53,476 nt of DNA from Phycisphaerales bacterium UBA1845 (GCA_002338715.1 DDIR01000076.1:785-54260); one strand, 5' to 3'; shown: positions 1 to 9,518, counted from the first letter of the stretch. Notes: generated from the sequence alone by a model not told the origin. Made by a program: numbers and translations.

Positions 1-1593
1 CTCGCCGACAAGATGGTCAAGATGACGATCTTTCTGTTCTGCCTGGTGCGCATGGGCGGAACGGCGCGCAATTTCCGATTCGTGCTCTGGGCCTTTGCAA
101 TCGGAACGATGTACATCGGCTACGAAGCGTACAACGCCAGCGCATCGGACTTCGCAGACGGGCGACTCAACTTCATCGGCGGTCCCGATTTTCGAGAATC
201 ATCGGGCTTGGCGGTTCACATGGCCGCCATGCTCCCGCTGCTCGGTATATTGTTTCTGTCGACTAAACGCTGGCGCTGGAAAGCGGTGCTTGTGATCGCG
301 GGGGTTCTCGCGGTCAACACGATCGTCCAATGTCGCACACGATCGGCATTTGTCGGGCTGATCGTCGGGTCGTGCTTTGCGATCTTGCTCCTTCCACGCA
401 AACACCGATTGAAGATCAGCGTATCGCTTGCAACCGCAATGTTCGGTATGTATGTCCTTGCCGATGAGCACTTCTGGAATCGCATGCACACCATTCTCGG
501 ACACGAGACCTACGTCGAGGAAGGGGCTATCCAGGCGCGAATTGAACTATGGAATGCGGGATGGCGCATGTTCCTCGACCATCCCTTCGGCGTCGGCATC
601 GGTCAATTCAAACAAGCTGTCGAACAATACAACACCGGCGCAGAGTTGTACGCGTTCTCCGTACCGCGCCGCGTCACGCACAACAGCTATCTCCTCTGCA
701 TGACAGAGTTGGGTATTCAAGGTCTTACCGTATTGTTTTCACTGTTCGTGCTGACGTTCTGGAAGCTGCGACAGTGTTGGAAATGGTCAAGGATCGAAGG
801 CGATTCGTCTCCCATCAAGCTCTATGCGTACGGCTGTCTCATCTCGATCGTCGTCTATTCGGTTGCAGCCGCCTTCACTGATCGGTTGTATACCGAATCA
901 TTCTGGTGGGTCCTTGCCCTGCCGGCGTGCCTTGAACGAGCGGCTGTCCACCGATTCGCGGGCCAATTTGGCGTCACCGAACAAATTGAAGAAGAACAGT
1001 CTCCACCCGATCCGGTTGTGGATCTGGAAATGGGTGTTGAAGTGGACATCGCCTGGCCGCCAACGCCACGGCGCTCCCTGCACGGAGCGGTGAAACACCT
1101 CAACCCGGCGTATGCCACGCCCCACATACCGCACAATCTGCCCGGTGGATTGTCGAAGCCGACGTTCTCTGAAATCACGAGCCTTTCGAGGCATGCGCAA
1201 AAGCGCGTCCCCGAAAGCTTGCTGGCGGGAAGCGGGCTCAAGTCCATCGAGCAGTCTGCATCCTCCGACACGATTTCCCAAACGGTCGATTCGCTGCTGG
1301 GTGACGCCGCCCACAAGACGCGCATGTTCGATCTGGAAGAAGGCGTCGGCAAGAGAGCCGCCCGTGCGGACAGCGTCACCGTCAGCTATCAAGGTCAACT
1401 GGCCAGCGGGGTTGTGTTCGACACCGCCAACCACGAACGCATCGAACTCAATTCAATCATGCCCGAATTGTCGCTGGGCATCCGAACCATGAGAGAAGCC
1501 GGCAGACGCCGCATCGTCATCCCGCCAAAAGACTCAGGCGAAGAAACGCTGATCTTCGACGTCACGCTACTGGAAGTCCACGTAAACGATTAG
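1..1593 (+). CDS. O-antigen ligase/Wzy-type membrane protein with C-terminal FKBP-like domain (5' partial)
   Basis: Membrane protein of the O-antigen ligase/polymerase family, expected to polymerise or attach surface polysaccharide at the periplasmic face. The frame is open to base 1 and its first codons (L-A-D-K-M-V-K-M) match the middle of the paralogue at 3816-5240, so the N-terminal part lies outside the window. Hydrophobic segments are followed by a periplasmic loop with RIELW, DHPFGVGIGQF and THNSYL (nt 530-690) and two more membrane segments. After the last segment (about nt 930) comes a hydrophilic linker and, at nt 1330-1590, an FKBP-type prolyl isomerase-like fold: V-x-V-x-Y-x-G-x-L, VVFD and a final FDVTLLEV strand. 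The flap loop is short and the Trp of the FKBP pocket floor is absent, so isomerase activity is doubtful. The family call is firm; the substrate is unknown. Confidence 0.85.
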   Translation, partial: LADKMVKMTIFLFCLVRMGGTARNFRFVLWAFAIGTMYIGYEAYNASASDFADGRLNFIGGPDFRESSGLAVHMAAMLPLLGILFLSTKRWRWKAVLVIAGVLAVNTIVQCRTRSAFVGLIVGSCFAILLLPRKHRLKISVSLATAMFGMYVLADEHFWNRMHTILGHETYVEEGAIQARIELWNAGWRMFLDHPFGVGIGQFKQAVEQYNTGAELYAFSVPRRVTHNSYLLCMTELGIQGLTVLFSLFVLTFWKLRQCWKWSRIEGDSSPIKLYAYGCLISIVVYSVAAAFTDRLYTESFWWVLALPACLERAAVHRFAGQFGVTEQIEEEQSPPDPVVDLEMGVEVDIAWPPTPRRSLHGAVKHLNPAYATPHIPHNLPGGLSKPTFSEITSLSRHAQKRVPESLLAGSGLKSIEQSASSDTISQTVDSLLGDAAHKTRMFDLEEGVGKRAARADSVTVSYQGQLASGVVFDTANHERIELNSIMPELSLGIRTMREAGRRRIVIPPKDSGEETLIFDVTLLEVHVND

Positions 1594-1973
1594 TACATGA
1601 CACCGCGTACCTTCTCCTAAGTGCATACCAATCCTGGACACAGCGATACCAACCGCGCCATCGACACCACCCTCGGTGTAACCATTGGTCCGGCATGCCT
1701 CACGCACAAAGCCCCACAGTCAGGCTTAAAAGCAGTACCTCTTAGAGCCTACGGTCAAAACCCATGAAATGCGGCCGGACATGAATTGACGCTGGATAGC
1801 GGCTTTTGTAATCTCACTACCATCAGATGCAATTCCAGTTCCGAACTGTATATTCAGATTCGGACCGATCGGTCGAAATGCCAGTCCATTGACTATGCCA
1901 TTCTTGGTTGCCTTTGGACCCTATCAGATCGTTGCTCGCCATCTTCTTGAGGGCCCTAACGGAGTACGAAACC
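1594..1973. other. intergenic region, 380 nt
   Basis: No convincing gene. A weak promoter-like pair on the plus strand (TTGACG at 1786-1791, TGTAAT at 1807-1812, 15-nt spacer) sits about 160 nt before the next start; the spacing is short, so this is only a candidate. A GGAG at about 1961 lies 9 nt before the ATG at 1974 and decides that start. Confidence 0.4.
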
Positions 1974-3476
1974 ATGCGCATCAGAATCGTTCACGCGAGT
2001 TTTGCTTTTGTCCTGATCGTGGCGTCATCCATTTGGGCGGATGAACTCATACTCAAGGATGGCCAAGTCATCGAAGGGGAAGCTGAAAGAGAAGACGATG
2101 TCTGGACCATCGTTACAAAAGATGGCGAAACCAAAACGTTCGACAAATCCGAAGTCAGACGACATGTCTTTGAATCCCGCGTTACTCCTTTGGAGGCAGC
2201 CGCCAAGATGAAGGAGTTCGTGGAGCTTGTGGAGCCGACACTCTTTGCTCCCGAACCGCAACAATACATCTGGTCGCGGGCGATTTCCGAACACGCCGGC
2301 CGATACAGCTACCGTACGAAGAATGCGTCGGTCTTTCGACGGGATCGAGCCCGCGTCAAGAACGGGCAATACCAGTTTGACTACACCCGGGGAGGAAACG
2401 GATCGGCGTCAAAATCTGAATCAACCGTTGAAGAAAGGAGTGAATCAAAGGTCTTGCGTGACAAGGGTATCGATGCGGTCTTCGTGGACGAGTGGGCTCG
2501 ATACATTGCGTACTTTGAACGCCTCGAAGAAGATTTGTTGTATGAAGAGCTGACGTCACGTCGGAAATATTCGGGATCGCTTGCGGAGTTCGCAATGTGG
2601 CCGCCCAAAGGCTACGAACAACAGGCCGAGGCAGTAAAGCGCGCGCTTGATGCAATGGATGATTCGATCGAACTGGCCAAGACCACGCACCAATTGGTTC
2701 AGGCCATTCCAATCAACCATCGGAAATTGAAGGAGGCTGTAACCAAAGCCAAATCTCGCGTAGCACGCGCCGAGTCGAAGGTCGATGCCGCCGACCAAAG
2801 CCAAAAGAAATATAGAAAAAACGATCTCACCAAAGCCAAGGGAGCGCTCAGCAGAGCCGAAGGTAAGCTGGAAAACGACATTCCCAAAGCGTCGCGTGTC
2901 GCAGAAAAGAAAATAAATGACTTCGCCCGCCGCCGCGAGGTGGCCATTGGTGCCATCGTTCGGGCGGCTGAAGAAATTGGCGCCATATACACCGAAGAAC
3001 CCGCAGACAATTCGGACCTTCCAGAAGCCACATCGCTTACCCTCTCGGACGCGATTGAAAAAGCAACAAGGCAAATCGAAAACCATCGGGCAAACAGCAA
3101 AGACCTGGCACCGCTGGGACGTGATACGCTCCGATCAAGAACCCATGGCCGTATCCGCGAGATTTTTACTGGGCGAAAGTTCACCATGCGACTTTTCGTC
3201 AAGTCCAATAGCCGACTTCCGGAAGGCGGATACGAACTGGTCGCTGAAGATCGCGCGGAAGGGCAAGGCGACACGCGCATACGCACGTCACTGCGATTTG
3301 ACGAGAGCTTTCTGAGCGAATTGGCGATGTGTAGAATCGACACTGGCGTTGCAATTGAGGCGAGTGTTCAGGATGTCAGATTCGAACCGTCACTCGAAGA
3401 CCTGGAATCTTCATCAATCGACCCAGTGTTCGTTCTTGACGGCACGATCGTTTCCGTCGACTCCGGTTGCGGGTAG
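1974..3476 (+). CDS. secreted coiled-coil protein of unknown function
   Basis: I do not recognise a named family beyond a planctomycete-style exported protein. From the ATG at 1974 (GGAG 9 nt upstream) the product begins with a signal peptide (MRIRIVHASF then a hydrophobic stretch ending SSIWA-DE), then a short beta-rich module (ELILKDGQVIEGEAERED, repeated V/T-K-D-G turns) that resembles N-terminal modules in many planctomycete exported proteins. Residues about 230-350 are rich in Ala/Lys/Glu heptads and look like a long coiled coil. The C-terminal 130 residues form a mixed domain without a motif I know. An upstream TTG (1908) would extend the frame but buries the signal peptide. The gene stands between the two ligase paralogues and interrupts an otherwise glycan-related series. 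Confidence 0.75.
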   Translation: MRIRIVHASFAFVLIVASSIWADELILKDGQVIEGEAEREDDVWTIVTKDGETKTFDKSEVRRHVFESRVTPLEAAAKMKEFVELVEPTLFAPEPQQYIWSRAISEHAGRYSYRTKNASVFRRDRARVKNGQYQFDYTRGGNGSASKSESTVEERSESKVLRDKGIDAVFVDEWARYIAYFERLEEDLLYEELTSRRKYSGSLAEFAMWPPKGYEQQAEAVKRALDAMDDSIELAKTTHQLVQAIPINHRKLKEAVTKAKSRVARAESKVDAADQSQKKYRKNDLTKAKGALSRAEGKLENDIPKASRVAEKKINDFARRREVAIGAIVRAAEEIGAIYTEEPADNSDLPEATSLTLSDAIEKATRQIENHRANSKDLAPLGRDTLRSRTHGRIREIFTGRKFTMRLFVKSNSRLPEGGYELVAEDRAEGQGDTRIRTSLRFDESFLSELAMCRIDTGVAIEASVQDVRFEPSLEDLESSSIDPVFVLDGTIVSVDSGCG

Positions 3477-3815
3477 CCCCACCGACATTCGCCAAGTCCA
3501 TTTCGCAAACAGCGATCCAGGATGGGATGTCGGACCCGCTGCTCATCCCAACGTTCCCGATGCGCGATGAGTTCGCGGTGCGTTACCCGTTTCATCCCCT
3601 CCCGTTCAATTTAACCAAACACAGTTGCCGTCGAGATCGCTTCGACCCCGTCGACCGGCGTCGTAGCGTTGTCCGTCCGAAAATCACTTCTTTCCTGACC
3701 CGCTGACGCCGATTTATTTGAACGGAACGGTTGTTTTGCCGACTCAGTTATAGGAACTGCGCGACGATCGCGCGGGTGCCTTTGTGGAAAGACGCATCGA
3801 CCCGGACGGATTGCG
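3477..3815. other. intergenic region, 339 nt
   Basis: No gene supported. Short open frames here lack ribosome-binding sites and have biased composition. It should hold the promoter for the ligase-glycosyltransferase pair downstream, but I see no clear -35/-10 pair. Confidence 0.35.
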
Positions 3816-5240
3816 TTGCTCGGACAGACGACGACATTTCTTTGGCCGCTTAAGACCTGCATGTTCTTTGCGGCGTTCGTGTGCGCGTGCGGGCTTTCGC
3901 TCGTGTTCCCGATTGTCGGCATCGTCAACTACATGCTCGTCTACCAGTTGCACCCCGGAAAAATGTGGTGGGGACAACCGCTTGAAGACCTTGGCATTCG
4001 CTATTCGATGACAGCGGCGATGTGCCTCGTGCTCGGCATGCTGCTTAGCGGTGGTCGCGTCCCGAGATCCAAGACACTTTTGGGGTCATGGCTCCTCTTG
4101 GTGCTGTTCTTTACAGGCATCGTTTTGTGGAGCTTCGCGCTGAATCCCGGCACCACCGACTACGGAGCCATCCTCGCCGACAAGATGGTCAAGATGGCCA
4201 TCTTCCTGATCTGCCTGGTGCGCATGGGCTCGGTTCGCGGTAACTTCAAGGTGCTGCTCTGGACGTTTGTCATCGGTACGATCGTCATCGGGTACGACGC
4301 GCTCGGCGCGCCGCAGGACGACTTCGCCGACGGTCGACTCAACTTCGTCGGTGGACCTGATTTTCGTGAGTCCTCCGGGTTGGCAGTGCACATGGCCGCC
4401 ATGATCCCGCTGATCGGCGTCGTCTTTATGGTCACCAAAGCGAAACAGTGGCGCGCTGTGGCAGTGCTCAGCGGTATCCTCGCGATCAACACGATCGTGT
4501 TGTGTCGCACGCGTTCTGCATTTGTCGGTCTGCTCGTGGGTGGGTCCATCGCATTGTTGATGGTTCCCCGAGGTTGGCGACTCAAGATCTACTCCGTCAT
4601 CATTGTTGGATGCATCGGTGCGTTTTCACTGGCCGACGAACACTTCTGGAGTCGCATGACCACGATCATGCGCCCCGACGATTACGCATCTGACGGCGCG
4701 ATTCAGTCGCGCATCGAGTTGTGGACGGTGGCCCGCGAAATGTTTTTGGATCACCCGTTCGGCGTCGGCGTCGGTCGATTCAAAGACTACGCCCACCTCT
4801 ACAACACGGGCGAATACCTTTACGCATTTGAAGAACCGGGACGCGTCGCCCACAACAGTTACCTGCTTTGCATCACCGAGTTGGGCATCCACGGCTTTGC
4901 GGTCTTTGTGGTGATCATTTGTATTGTGCTGGTCAAGCTGCGGCGGTGTTTCCAACTTGCCTGCGAGGCTGACGAACCGCATGCGTCGCGACTCCTTGCC
5001 TATGGATGCTTCCTTTCGGTCATCGTCTACCTGACATCTGCGGCGTTTACCGATCGGCTGTACACCGAGTCATTCTGGTGGGTCTTGGCGATGCCGGTAT
5101 GCCTGGAGCGGCTACTGACCGCCGAAGTAATCGAACAGGAAGAACTTGAACCGGAACTGACTCCCGCCTGGGATCCAATGTATGACGACGAATTCATCAA
5201 CATCCCGACCGCAGATTCTCCACGTTGCGCATTCACTTGA
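3816..5240 (+). CDS. O-antigen ligase/Wzy-type membrane protein
   Basis: Full-length paralogue of the protein at the window start (474 aa), lacking the FKBP-like extension. About ten hydrophobic segments; the N-terminus (FPIVGIVNYMLVYQLHPGKMWW) resembles exosortase-locus O-glycosylation ligases. The same family motifs appear in the large loop: SRIELW, DHPFGVGVGRF and AHNSYL, and the blocks DFADGRLNF and GGPDFRESSGLAVHMAAM are almost identical to the first copy. It ends 60 residues after the last membrane segment in an acidic tail. The TTG at 3816 has a weak GGACGGA upstream; an ATG at 3861 would start inside the first hydrophobic segment and has no visible ribosome-binding site, so the TTG is preferred with moderate certainty. 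It overlaps the next gene by 59 nt. Confidence 0.85.
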   Translation: MLGQTTTFLWPLKTCMFFAAFVCACGLSLVFPIVGIVNYMLVYQLHPGKMWWGQPLEDLGIRYSMTAAMCLVLGMLLSGGRVPRSKTLLGSWLLLVLFFTGIVLWSFALNPGTTDYGAILADKMVKMAIFLICLVRMGSVRGNFKVLLWTFVIGTIVIGYDALGAPQDDFADGRLNFVGGPDFRESSGLAVHMAAMIPLIGVVFMVTKAKQWRAVAVLSGILAINTIVLCRTRSAFVGLLVGGSIALLMVPRGWRLKIYSVIIVGCIGAFSLADEHFWSRMTTIMRPDDYASDGAIQSRIELWTVAREMFLDHPFGVGVGRFKDYAHLYNTGEYLYAFEEPGRVAHNSYLLCITELGIHGFAVFVVIICIVLVKLRRCFQLACEADEPHASRLLAYGCFLSVIVYLTSAAFTDRLYTESFWWVLAMPVCLERLLTAEVIEQEELEPELTPAWDPMYDDEFINIPTADSPRCAFT

Positions 5241-6393
5241 ACCAGGTGGAACGGAGCGGATGCTTTGTCGTCTCGTTGAGGCATTGGATGGCGACGGTGC
5301 AGACCATCACATCTGCAGCCTCCGCGATCCGCGACCGTTTGAAGGGACGCTTGGCGAAAACCTGAGCGTGTTTTCGCTGTCGGCTGGTGATCGCGATCGC
5401 TTCCTCTACCGAAAACTATCCGACGCGATTCGCCAACGTCATATTGACATCGTTCACGCACGCAACTGGGGCACGTGGACCGACGCGGCGCTCGCCTGCC
5501 GATCGCTTCCAAACGTGCAACTCATTTTGGGATTCCACGGATTGCAAAATGGCCAGGCCTTCTCGACGCTTCAACGGATCCGCGCCAAACTCCTCGGCCT
5601 CTCATCGCTGCCCGCGACCACAGTCTCCAATGCCGCCAGAAACGTGCTGACCGAATCGCTTGGATTCGATTCGGCGAAAATCAACGTGATTCCAAACGGG
5701 GTGGATGGCACGAGATTCGCACCGCGGACAGCTGAATCGTGGCGCGCCGCCCGGACCCGCTTCAACCTTTCCGGCACCGACCTGGTCATCGGATCGGTGG
5801 CAAACTTCTTTGAACGGGTCAAAGGGTTGGACATCTTGATCAACGCGTTCGCGGAATTCGCCGCGTCAAACCCCGATGCCCGTCTCGTTCTCGTTGGATA
5901 CGGACCGCTCGAATCCGAGATTCGTTCGCAAATCGATCGATTGAATCTCACTGAGCGGGTGATGCTCACCGGCCGCGTTGAACGCGTGGAAGAAGTGCTT
6001 CCCGCGTTTGACGTCTTCGTATGCAGCAGCCGCTCCGAAGGTCTGAGCAACGCGGTGCTCGAAGCGATGGCCACCGGACTTGCCTGCGTGGTGACCGATG
6101 TTTCGGATCACCGCGAAATGTTCGAGCGAATCGACCCCGAATCGATTGTCCCACCGGAAGACGCCAAGCGCCTGGCGGCTGCGATCCTGCGTTTGCTGAA
6201 TAAACCGGGCCAACGCAACGACAACGGAGTCGCTTCTCGGTTGCTTGTCGAACGCAAGTTTGATTTCGCAACGTGTACCAACACCTACAAGGCGTTGTAC
6301 GATCAGCTGCTGGGCGCAGACGACCACCGCCAATCACTCGCATTGCACCGCGATCATTTGTCTACACCAACAAACGCGACCGCAAGGTCATAA
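5182..6393 (+). CDS. GT4-family glycosyltransferase
   Basis: GT-B fold glycosyltransferase that should transfer a sugar from a nucleotide donor to a growing polysaccharide or lipid carrier on the cytoplasmic side. The N-terminal Rossmann half begins ILHVAHSLEPGGTERM (the GG-T/x-E loop typical of GT4); the donor-binding half contains GSVANFFERVKGLD, LVLVGYGPLE and the E-x7-E signature in RSEGLSNAVLEAMATG near residues 283-300. Length (403 aa) is usual. The start lies 59 nt inside the ligase gene in another frame, so the two are co-transcribed and probably co-translated. The stop is one base away from the stop of the convergent methyltransferase gene. Substrate not predictable. Confidence 0.9.
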   Translation: MTTNSSTSRPQILHVAHSLEPGGTERMLCRLVEALDGDGADHHICSLRDPRPFEGTLGENLSVFSLSAGDRDRFLYRKLSDAIRQRHIDIVHARNWGTWTDAALACRSLPNVQLILGFHGLQNGQAFSTLQRIRAKLLGLSSLPATTVSNAARNVLTESLGFDSAKINVIPNGVDGTRFAPRTAESWRAARTRFNLSGTDLVIGSVANFFERVKGLDILINAFAEFAASNPDARLVLVGYGPLESEIRSQIDRLNLTERVMLTGRVERVEEVLPAFDVFVCSSRSEGLSNAVLEAMATGLACVVTDVSDHREMFERIDPESIVPPEDAKRLAAAILRLLNKPGQRNDNGVASRLLVERKFDFATCTNTYKALYDQLLGADDHRQSLALHRDHLSTPTNATARS

Positions 6394-6394
6394 G

Positions 6395-7201
6395 TTATTT
6401 CGGGGTGACCACAACGAAATCAAATGCCAGATGCTTGACGAGGTTTTGCACCTTGGGTCCGAGTGGCCAGGCTGAGATCCGCCGCATCAATACGCTGCTT
6501 GCATACTTCTGCGGACTGACGCGGAGGCCATGTTTGCCCGCATGCCTGCTGATTTTTGACGCGGAATAAAACGTGTGGTTCGACACCGGAAAGCGGTAGC
6601 TGCGGTTGAAGACGCGCTCCGCCACGAGCCTGCGGAGGCGAACCGGTAGCAGCGAAATGAATGGCAATTTGTAAAGTGCATCCCGGCGAACCATGCGAAA
6701 CGCGGTCCCGGTGTACACGACAGCCAACCCGCCCGGAGCGAGCACACGGGCCATCTCGGCGAAGAAGAGATCGAGGTCTTCGACAATTTCCAGCACGCCC
6801 AGCGAGATAACCACGTCGAAGCTTTGCGACTGTACAGGCCAGTGCGACAGCGCGTTGAAGCGTGCGAATCGCAGGCTGCCATCCTGCGGGTTGTTCGATT
6901 CGCCGTGGACGTCATTGACGCCCTCGTTCATCGCGCGGGCGAGTTGATCGTAGTCGTGGTCGAACATGTCAGCCCCGACGCAATGTGCGCCATGGGCATA
7001 CATCGCGCAAATGTCACCGCCGTGTGCCGCACCGACGTCCAGAACGCGCCGGCCACGCAGACTGCCGATGCGCGACTCGATTTCCCGCGCCAACCGCAGC
7101 CCGCGCTCAAATCGACCCACGCGCCACTTGCGTGCGTGTTCGTGGGGCGCATTGGCCTCGATCACACGTCGGTACCGCTCACGAATATCCTGCGTATTCA
7201 T
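6395..7201 (-). CDS. class I SAM-dependent methyltransferase
   Basis: Methyltransferase of the Methyltransf_11/UbiE-like superfamily, probably modifying a sugar or lipid of the glycan made by this locus. Motif I is VLDVGAAHGG, followed by an acidic strand end (GADMFD), SFDVVISLGVLEIVEDLD (motif II/post-motif region) and LAPGGLAVVYTGT (motif III). The C-terminal third is specific and unrecognised. The ATG at 7201 forms an ATGA overlap with the stop of the upstream acyltransferase gene; a longer frame to 7282 lies inside that gene and is not needed. This is the last gene of a coupled minus-strand series deacetylase - acyltransferase - methyltransferase. Confidence 0.87.
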   Translation of the reverse strand: MNTQDIRERYRRVIEANAPHEHARKWRVGRFERGLRLAREIESRIGSLRGRRVLDVGAAHGGDICAMYAHGAHCVGADMFDHDYDQLARAMNEGVNDVHGESNNPQDGSLRFARFNALSHWPVQSQSFDVVISLGVLEIVEDLDLFFAEMARVLAPGGLAVVYTGTAFRMVRRDALYKLPFISLLPVRLRRLVAERVFNRSYRFPVSNHTFYSASKISRHAGKHGLRVSPQKYASSVLMRRISAWPLGPKVQNLVKHLAFDFVVVTPK

Positions 7202-8373
7202 GCGTCCGCCCCCTCGGTTGAAGCGGCGTGCGTCGCGCTGGTCGAAGGATCGCGGCGCATTCGGACTTTGAGCTTCTCCCATCGCTCGTCGCCCAGCACG
7301 CGATGGGCAATCTGCTTCATCCGCTGCGACATTTGTTCCTTGGCGATGACGGTCGTCGCCGGGCGGCGGATTCCGATCATCACCGTGGATTGGGTCGATT
7401 GCGACTTCGCAAGCCGCGACTTGTACGACTCGTCACCGCGCAGGAAATCATAGCGCTGCATCGACTCGGCAATCGCCTGCTCAATGCTCGCGGCCATCAG
7501 CATCATCCCCGCATTCAAAACCGAAGACTCCGGGTCGCGACCGATCTGATAGAAACTGGCATGGTGCTTGTAGTGAAACGCAATGAGCACGCCTTCCGTT
7601 TGACCGCCAACCACCAGCGAATACGACCGGAACCAATCTTCGTTGGCCGCATGTGTGCAGAACGTGGTCAGAAACGACCGCATCGGCTGGTTCGCGAAAT
7701 TGCTCTTGACGCCCACGGCATTCCACCGCTTGGCGTGAAGTCTGCAAAACTCGCCGAGGACTTGGTACAAATCATGTTTGCCCCAGCTCAGGTGGATGGA
7801 AGCTCCGGATTCAGCGAGTTTTCGGCGGCTGCGGCGAACGGCAGACCTTCGCTTGTGCGACAGCATCGATAGGTATTCGTCAAATGTTCCGGGCAGTTGA
7901 ACAAACGGAAGTGTCTGAATTTCACGATCGACTTCGCGGTAACGATTCTGCCGCGCCCACCCACCGAGCAACTCCCGGGTTCTTGATTCGCAGGCGATGC
8001 CGTCAAGCAGAAGTCCGTCGAAGGTATCGCGTTGTTGTTGGATGAATTCGAGAAATGCGCGTCCGACCGCGTCGCGCCGATTCGCATCGCACACGAAGTC
8101 CATGTGGTCGCCCTTGACGCGATCACTTCCCATGAACTTCACCCATCGCACGCCATCTTCACGGGTGATGCACAACGGCCAAATCCCTTCAACGCCGCGA
8201 TCCGACTCAGCCACCAGAACGAATGGCTCGGCGCTGCCCCCCACCGTCTCTGCCCACGGGACACACCATTCCCGCGTGCAGAACACCGAGACGTTCGAGC
8301 TGGACGCAGCCGCCTCCTTCCAAATTGACTGAAGGCGAAAGTCGTTGATGTTGCGGTAGGCCGTAACCTTCAT
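7198..8373 (-). CDS. CelD/FemAB-like GNAT acyltransferase
   Basis: Member of the BcsL/CelD-type acetyltransferase group (GNAT fold, Acetyltransf_6), commonly found in exopolysaccharide loci and thought to acylate sugars or peptides. Diagnostic parts are the central basic segment KRRSAVRRSRRKL, the second GNAT half GGQTEGVLIAFHYKHHASFYQIGRD, and the terminal FLRGDESYKSRLA, a form of the D-E-x-Y-K-x-R block of this group. The ATG at 8373 overlaps the stop of the deacetylase gene as ATGA, with AGGGA 6-7 nt upstream; the ATG two codons earlier (8379) sits directly against the AGGG and is less likely. Similar proteins occur beside exosortase genes, but no exosortase is in this window. Confidence 0.85.
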   Translation of the reverse strand: MKVTAYRNINDFRLQSIWKEAAASSSNVSVFCTREWCVPWAETVGGSAEPFVLVAESDRGVEGIWPLCITREDGVRWVKFMGSDRVKGDHMDFVCDANRRDAVGRAFLEFIQQQRDTFDGLLLDGIACESRTRELLGGWARQNRYREVDREIQTLPFVQLPGTFDEYLSMLSHKRRSAVRRSRRKLAESGASIHLSWGKHDLYQVLGEFCRLHAKRWNAVGVKSNFANQPMRSFLTTFCTHAANEDWFRSYSLVVGGQTEGVLIAFHYKHHASFYQIGRDPESSVLNAGMMLMAASIEQAIAESMQRYDFLRGDESYKSRLAKSQSTQSTVMIGIRRPATTVIAKEQMSQRMKQIAHRVLGDERWEKLKVRMRRDPSTSATHAASTEGADA

Positions 8374-9404
8374 ATCCATCCCTGCTGCTTCCGACGGCGC
8401 TTGTCGAGCAATCCACTGAGTTCGAGCATGAAGCGCATGCGCGTGTGTCCCATGCCGATGCAGACCCGCGGGAGTGAAAACTTTGACGTCGCCTTGGAAC
8501 AGAATCCGGCCTCCGTCGTGACGGCATACCTGAAACCGGCTTGGGCGATGGCGCTGGCGTCGGCGTCATCAAAATCACCGGGTCCACCGTTGGGATACGC
8601 GAACCCAGCCGGTTCAATGTTCAAGTGGCGGCGAATATCCTCGAAACACTTCGCCACCTGACTGGTGCGCGTGCTTCGCGTCTGACGCGACAAAATGGCA
8701 TGATCGACCGTGTGCCCCCCAACCTCGTGCCCTTCATCGACGAGCGTGCGAAGTTGCAACCACGAAAGCGGTTTGAGTGCGTGGACCGCTTCCTGCGGCG
8801 CACGGGTCAGCACCTGGCCATCCACACGCGACAAGATGCGTTGCAGCGTTTCAATGCCCAACGACTTGTGCGCATTGGGTTGTTTGCAGATTTCATCGAG
8901 CGCCGGTGAAGACGCATCTTTCTGCATTTTCGGATATGTGCGAAGTAGTTGAACGATCTCAGCCGCCGGCATCCTTCGCGACGTCACGAGACCGGTTGAC
9001 ACATAAAACGTTGCAGAAATACCCAGCTCGTTCAGCACAGGGCGCGCATAGGCGAAAGCGCACGCAGGCACATCATCAAACGTCACGGCGATTTTCGGCT
9101 TGCCCGACTGACCGTGCGCCCCAGCCCCGAAGCATTGATCAAGCCGAACGGTTTCGGCAAATGATCGAACGATTTGCATCTGCTCGCGAAATTGACTTTG
9201 GGTAACGAAGTACGCCGGTACCCAGGATGCCCCTGCGAGTTCGTCGGCGATCACACCGTGATAGCAGAGAATACGAAGCGATTGCTTCGCGCGAAACACG
9301 CTGCGGAGGATTCCGCGGCTTGGGGAAAACCGTCGTCCGAGATTGCGTTGCGATTTGGCGCTTGAACGAACCGGTGTTTCCGTTGGAAGGGTCTGGACGG
9401 CCAT
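8370..9404 (-). CDS. polysaccharide deacetylase (NodB homology domain)
   Basis: Predicted carbohydrate esterase 4 enzyme that removes N- or O-acetyl groups from a polysaccharide. NodB motif 1 is AVTFDD (catalytic and metal-binding Asp), motif 2 is GGHTVDH (metal His pair H-x3-H), motif 3 is FAYPNG; the first motif reads TFDDVP rather than the usual TFDDG. An N-terminal LRILCYHGV strand is typical. No signal peptide is evident with the chosen start, so the site of action is uncertain. The ATG at 9404 has GGAG 9-10 nt upstream; an ATG at 9500 would add 32 residues of non-coding character. Stop and next start are coupled (ATGA at 8370-8373). Confidence 0.88.
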   Translation of the reverse strand: MAVQTLPTETPVRSSAKSQRNLGRRFSPSRGILRSVFRAKQSLRILCYHGVIADELAGASWVPAYFVTQSQFREQMQIVRSFAETVRLDQCFGAGAHGQSGKPKIAVTFDDVPACAFAYARPVLNELGISATFYVSTGLVTSRRMPAAEIVQLLRTYPKMQKDASSPALDEICKQPNAHKSLGIETLQRILSRVDGQVLTRAPQEAVHALKPLSWLQLRTLVDEGHEVGGHTVDHAILSRQTRSTRTSQVAKCFEDIRRHLNIEPAGFAYPNGGPGDFDDADASAIAQAGFRYAVTTEAGFCSKATSKFSLPRVCIGMGHTRMRFMLELSGLLDKRRRKQQGWI

Positions 9405-9518
9405 TCGCGGCGCTCCATTGATTGAATCGCAACCTCCTGGGAAGTTGCAGGTCCCTGTTGGTCGCAACCCCGCGACTCGCGAGCCAAGCCGCGACGCCAT
9501 GTCGCGCGGTCTCTTGGT

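Noticed and set aside
9405..9500. Upstream start for the polysaccharide deacetylase
   Set aside because: The extra 32 residues are not protein-like; GGAG supports the ATG at 9404.
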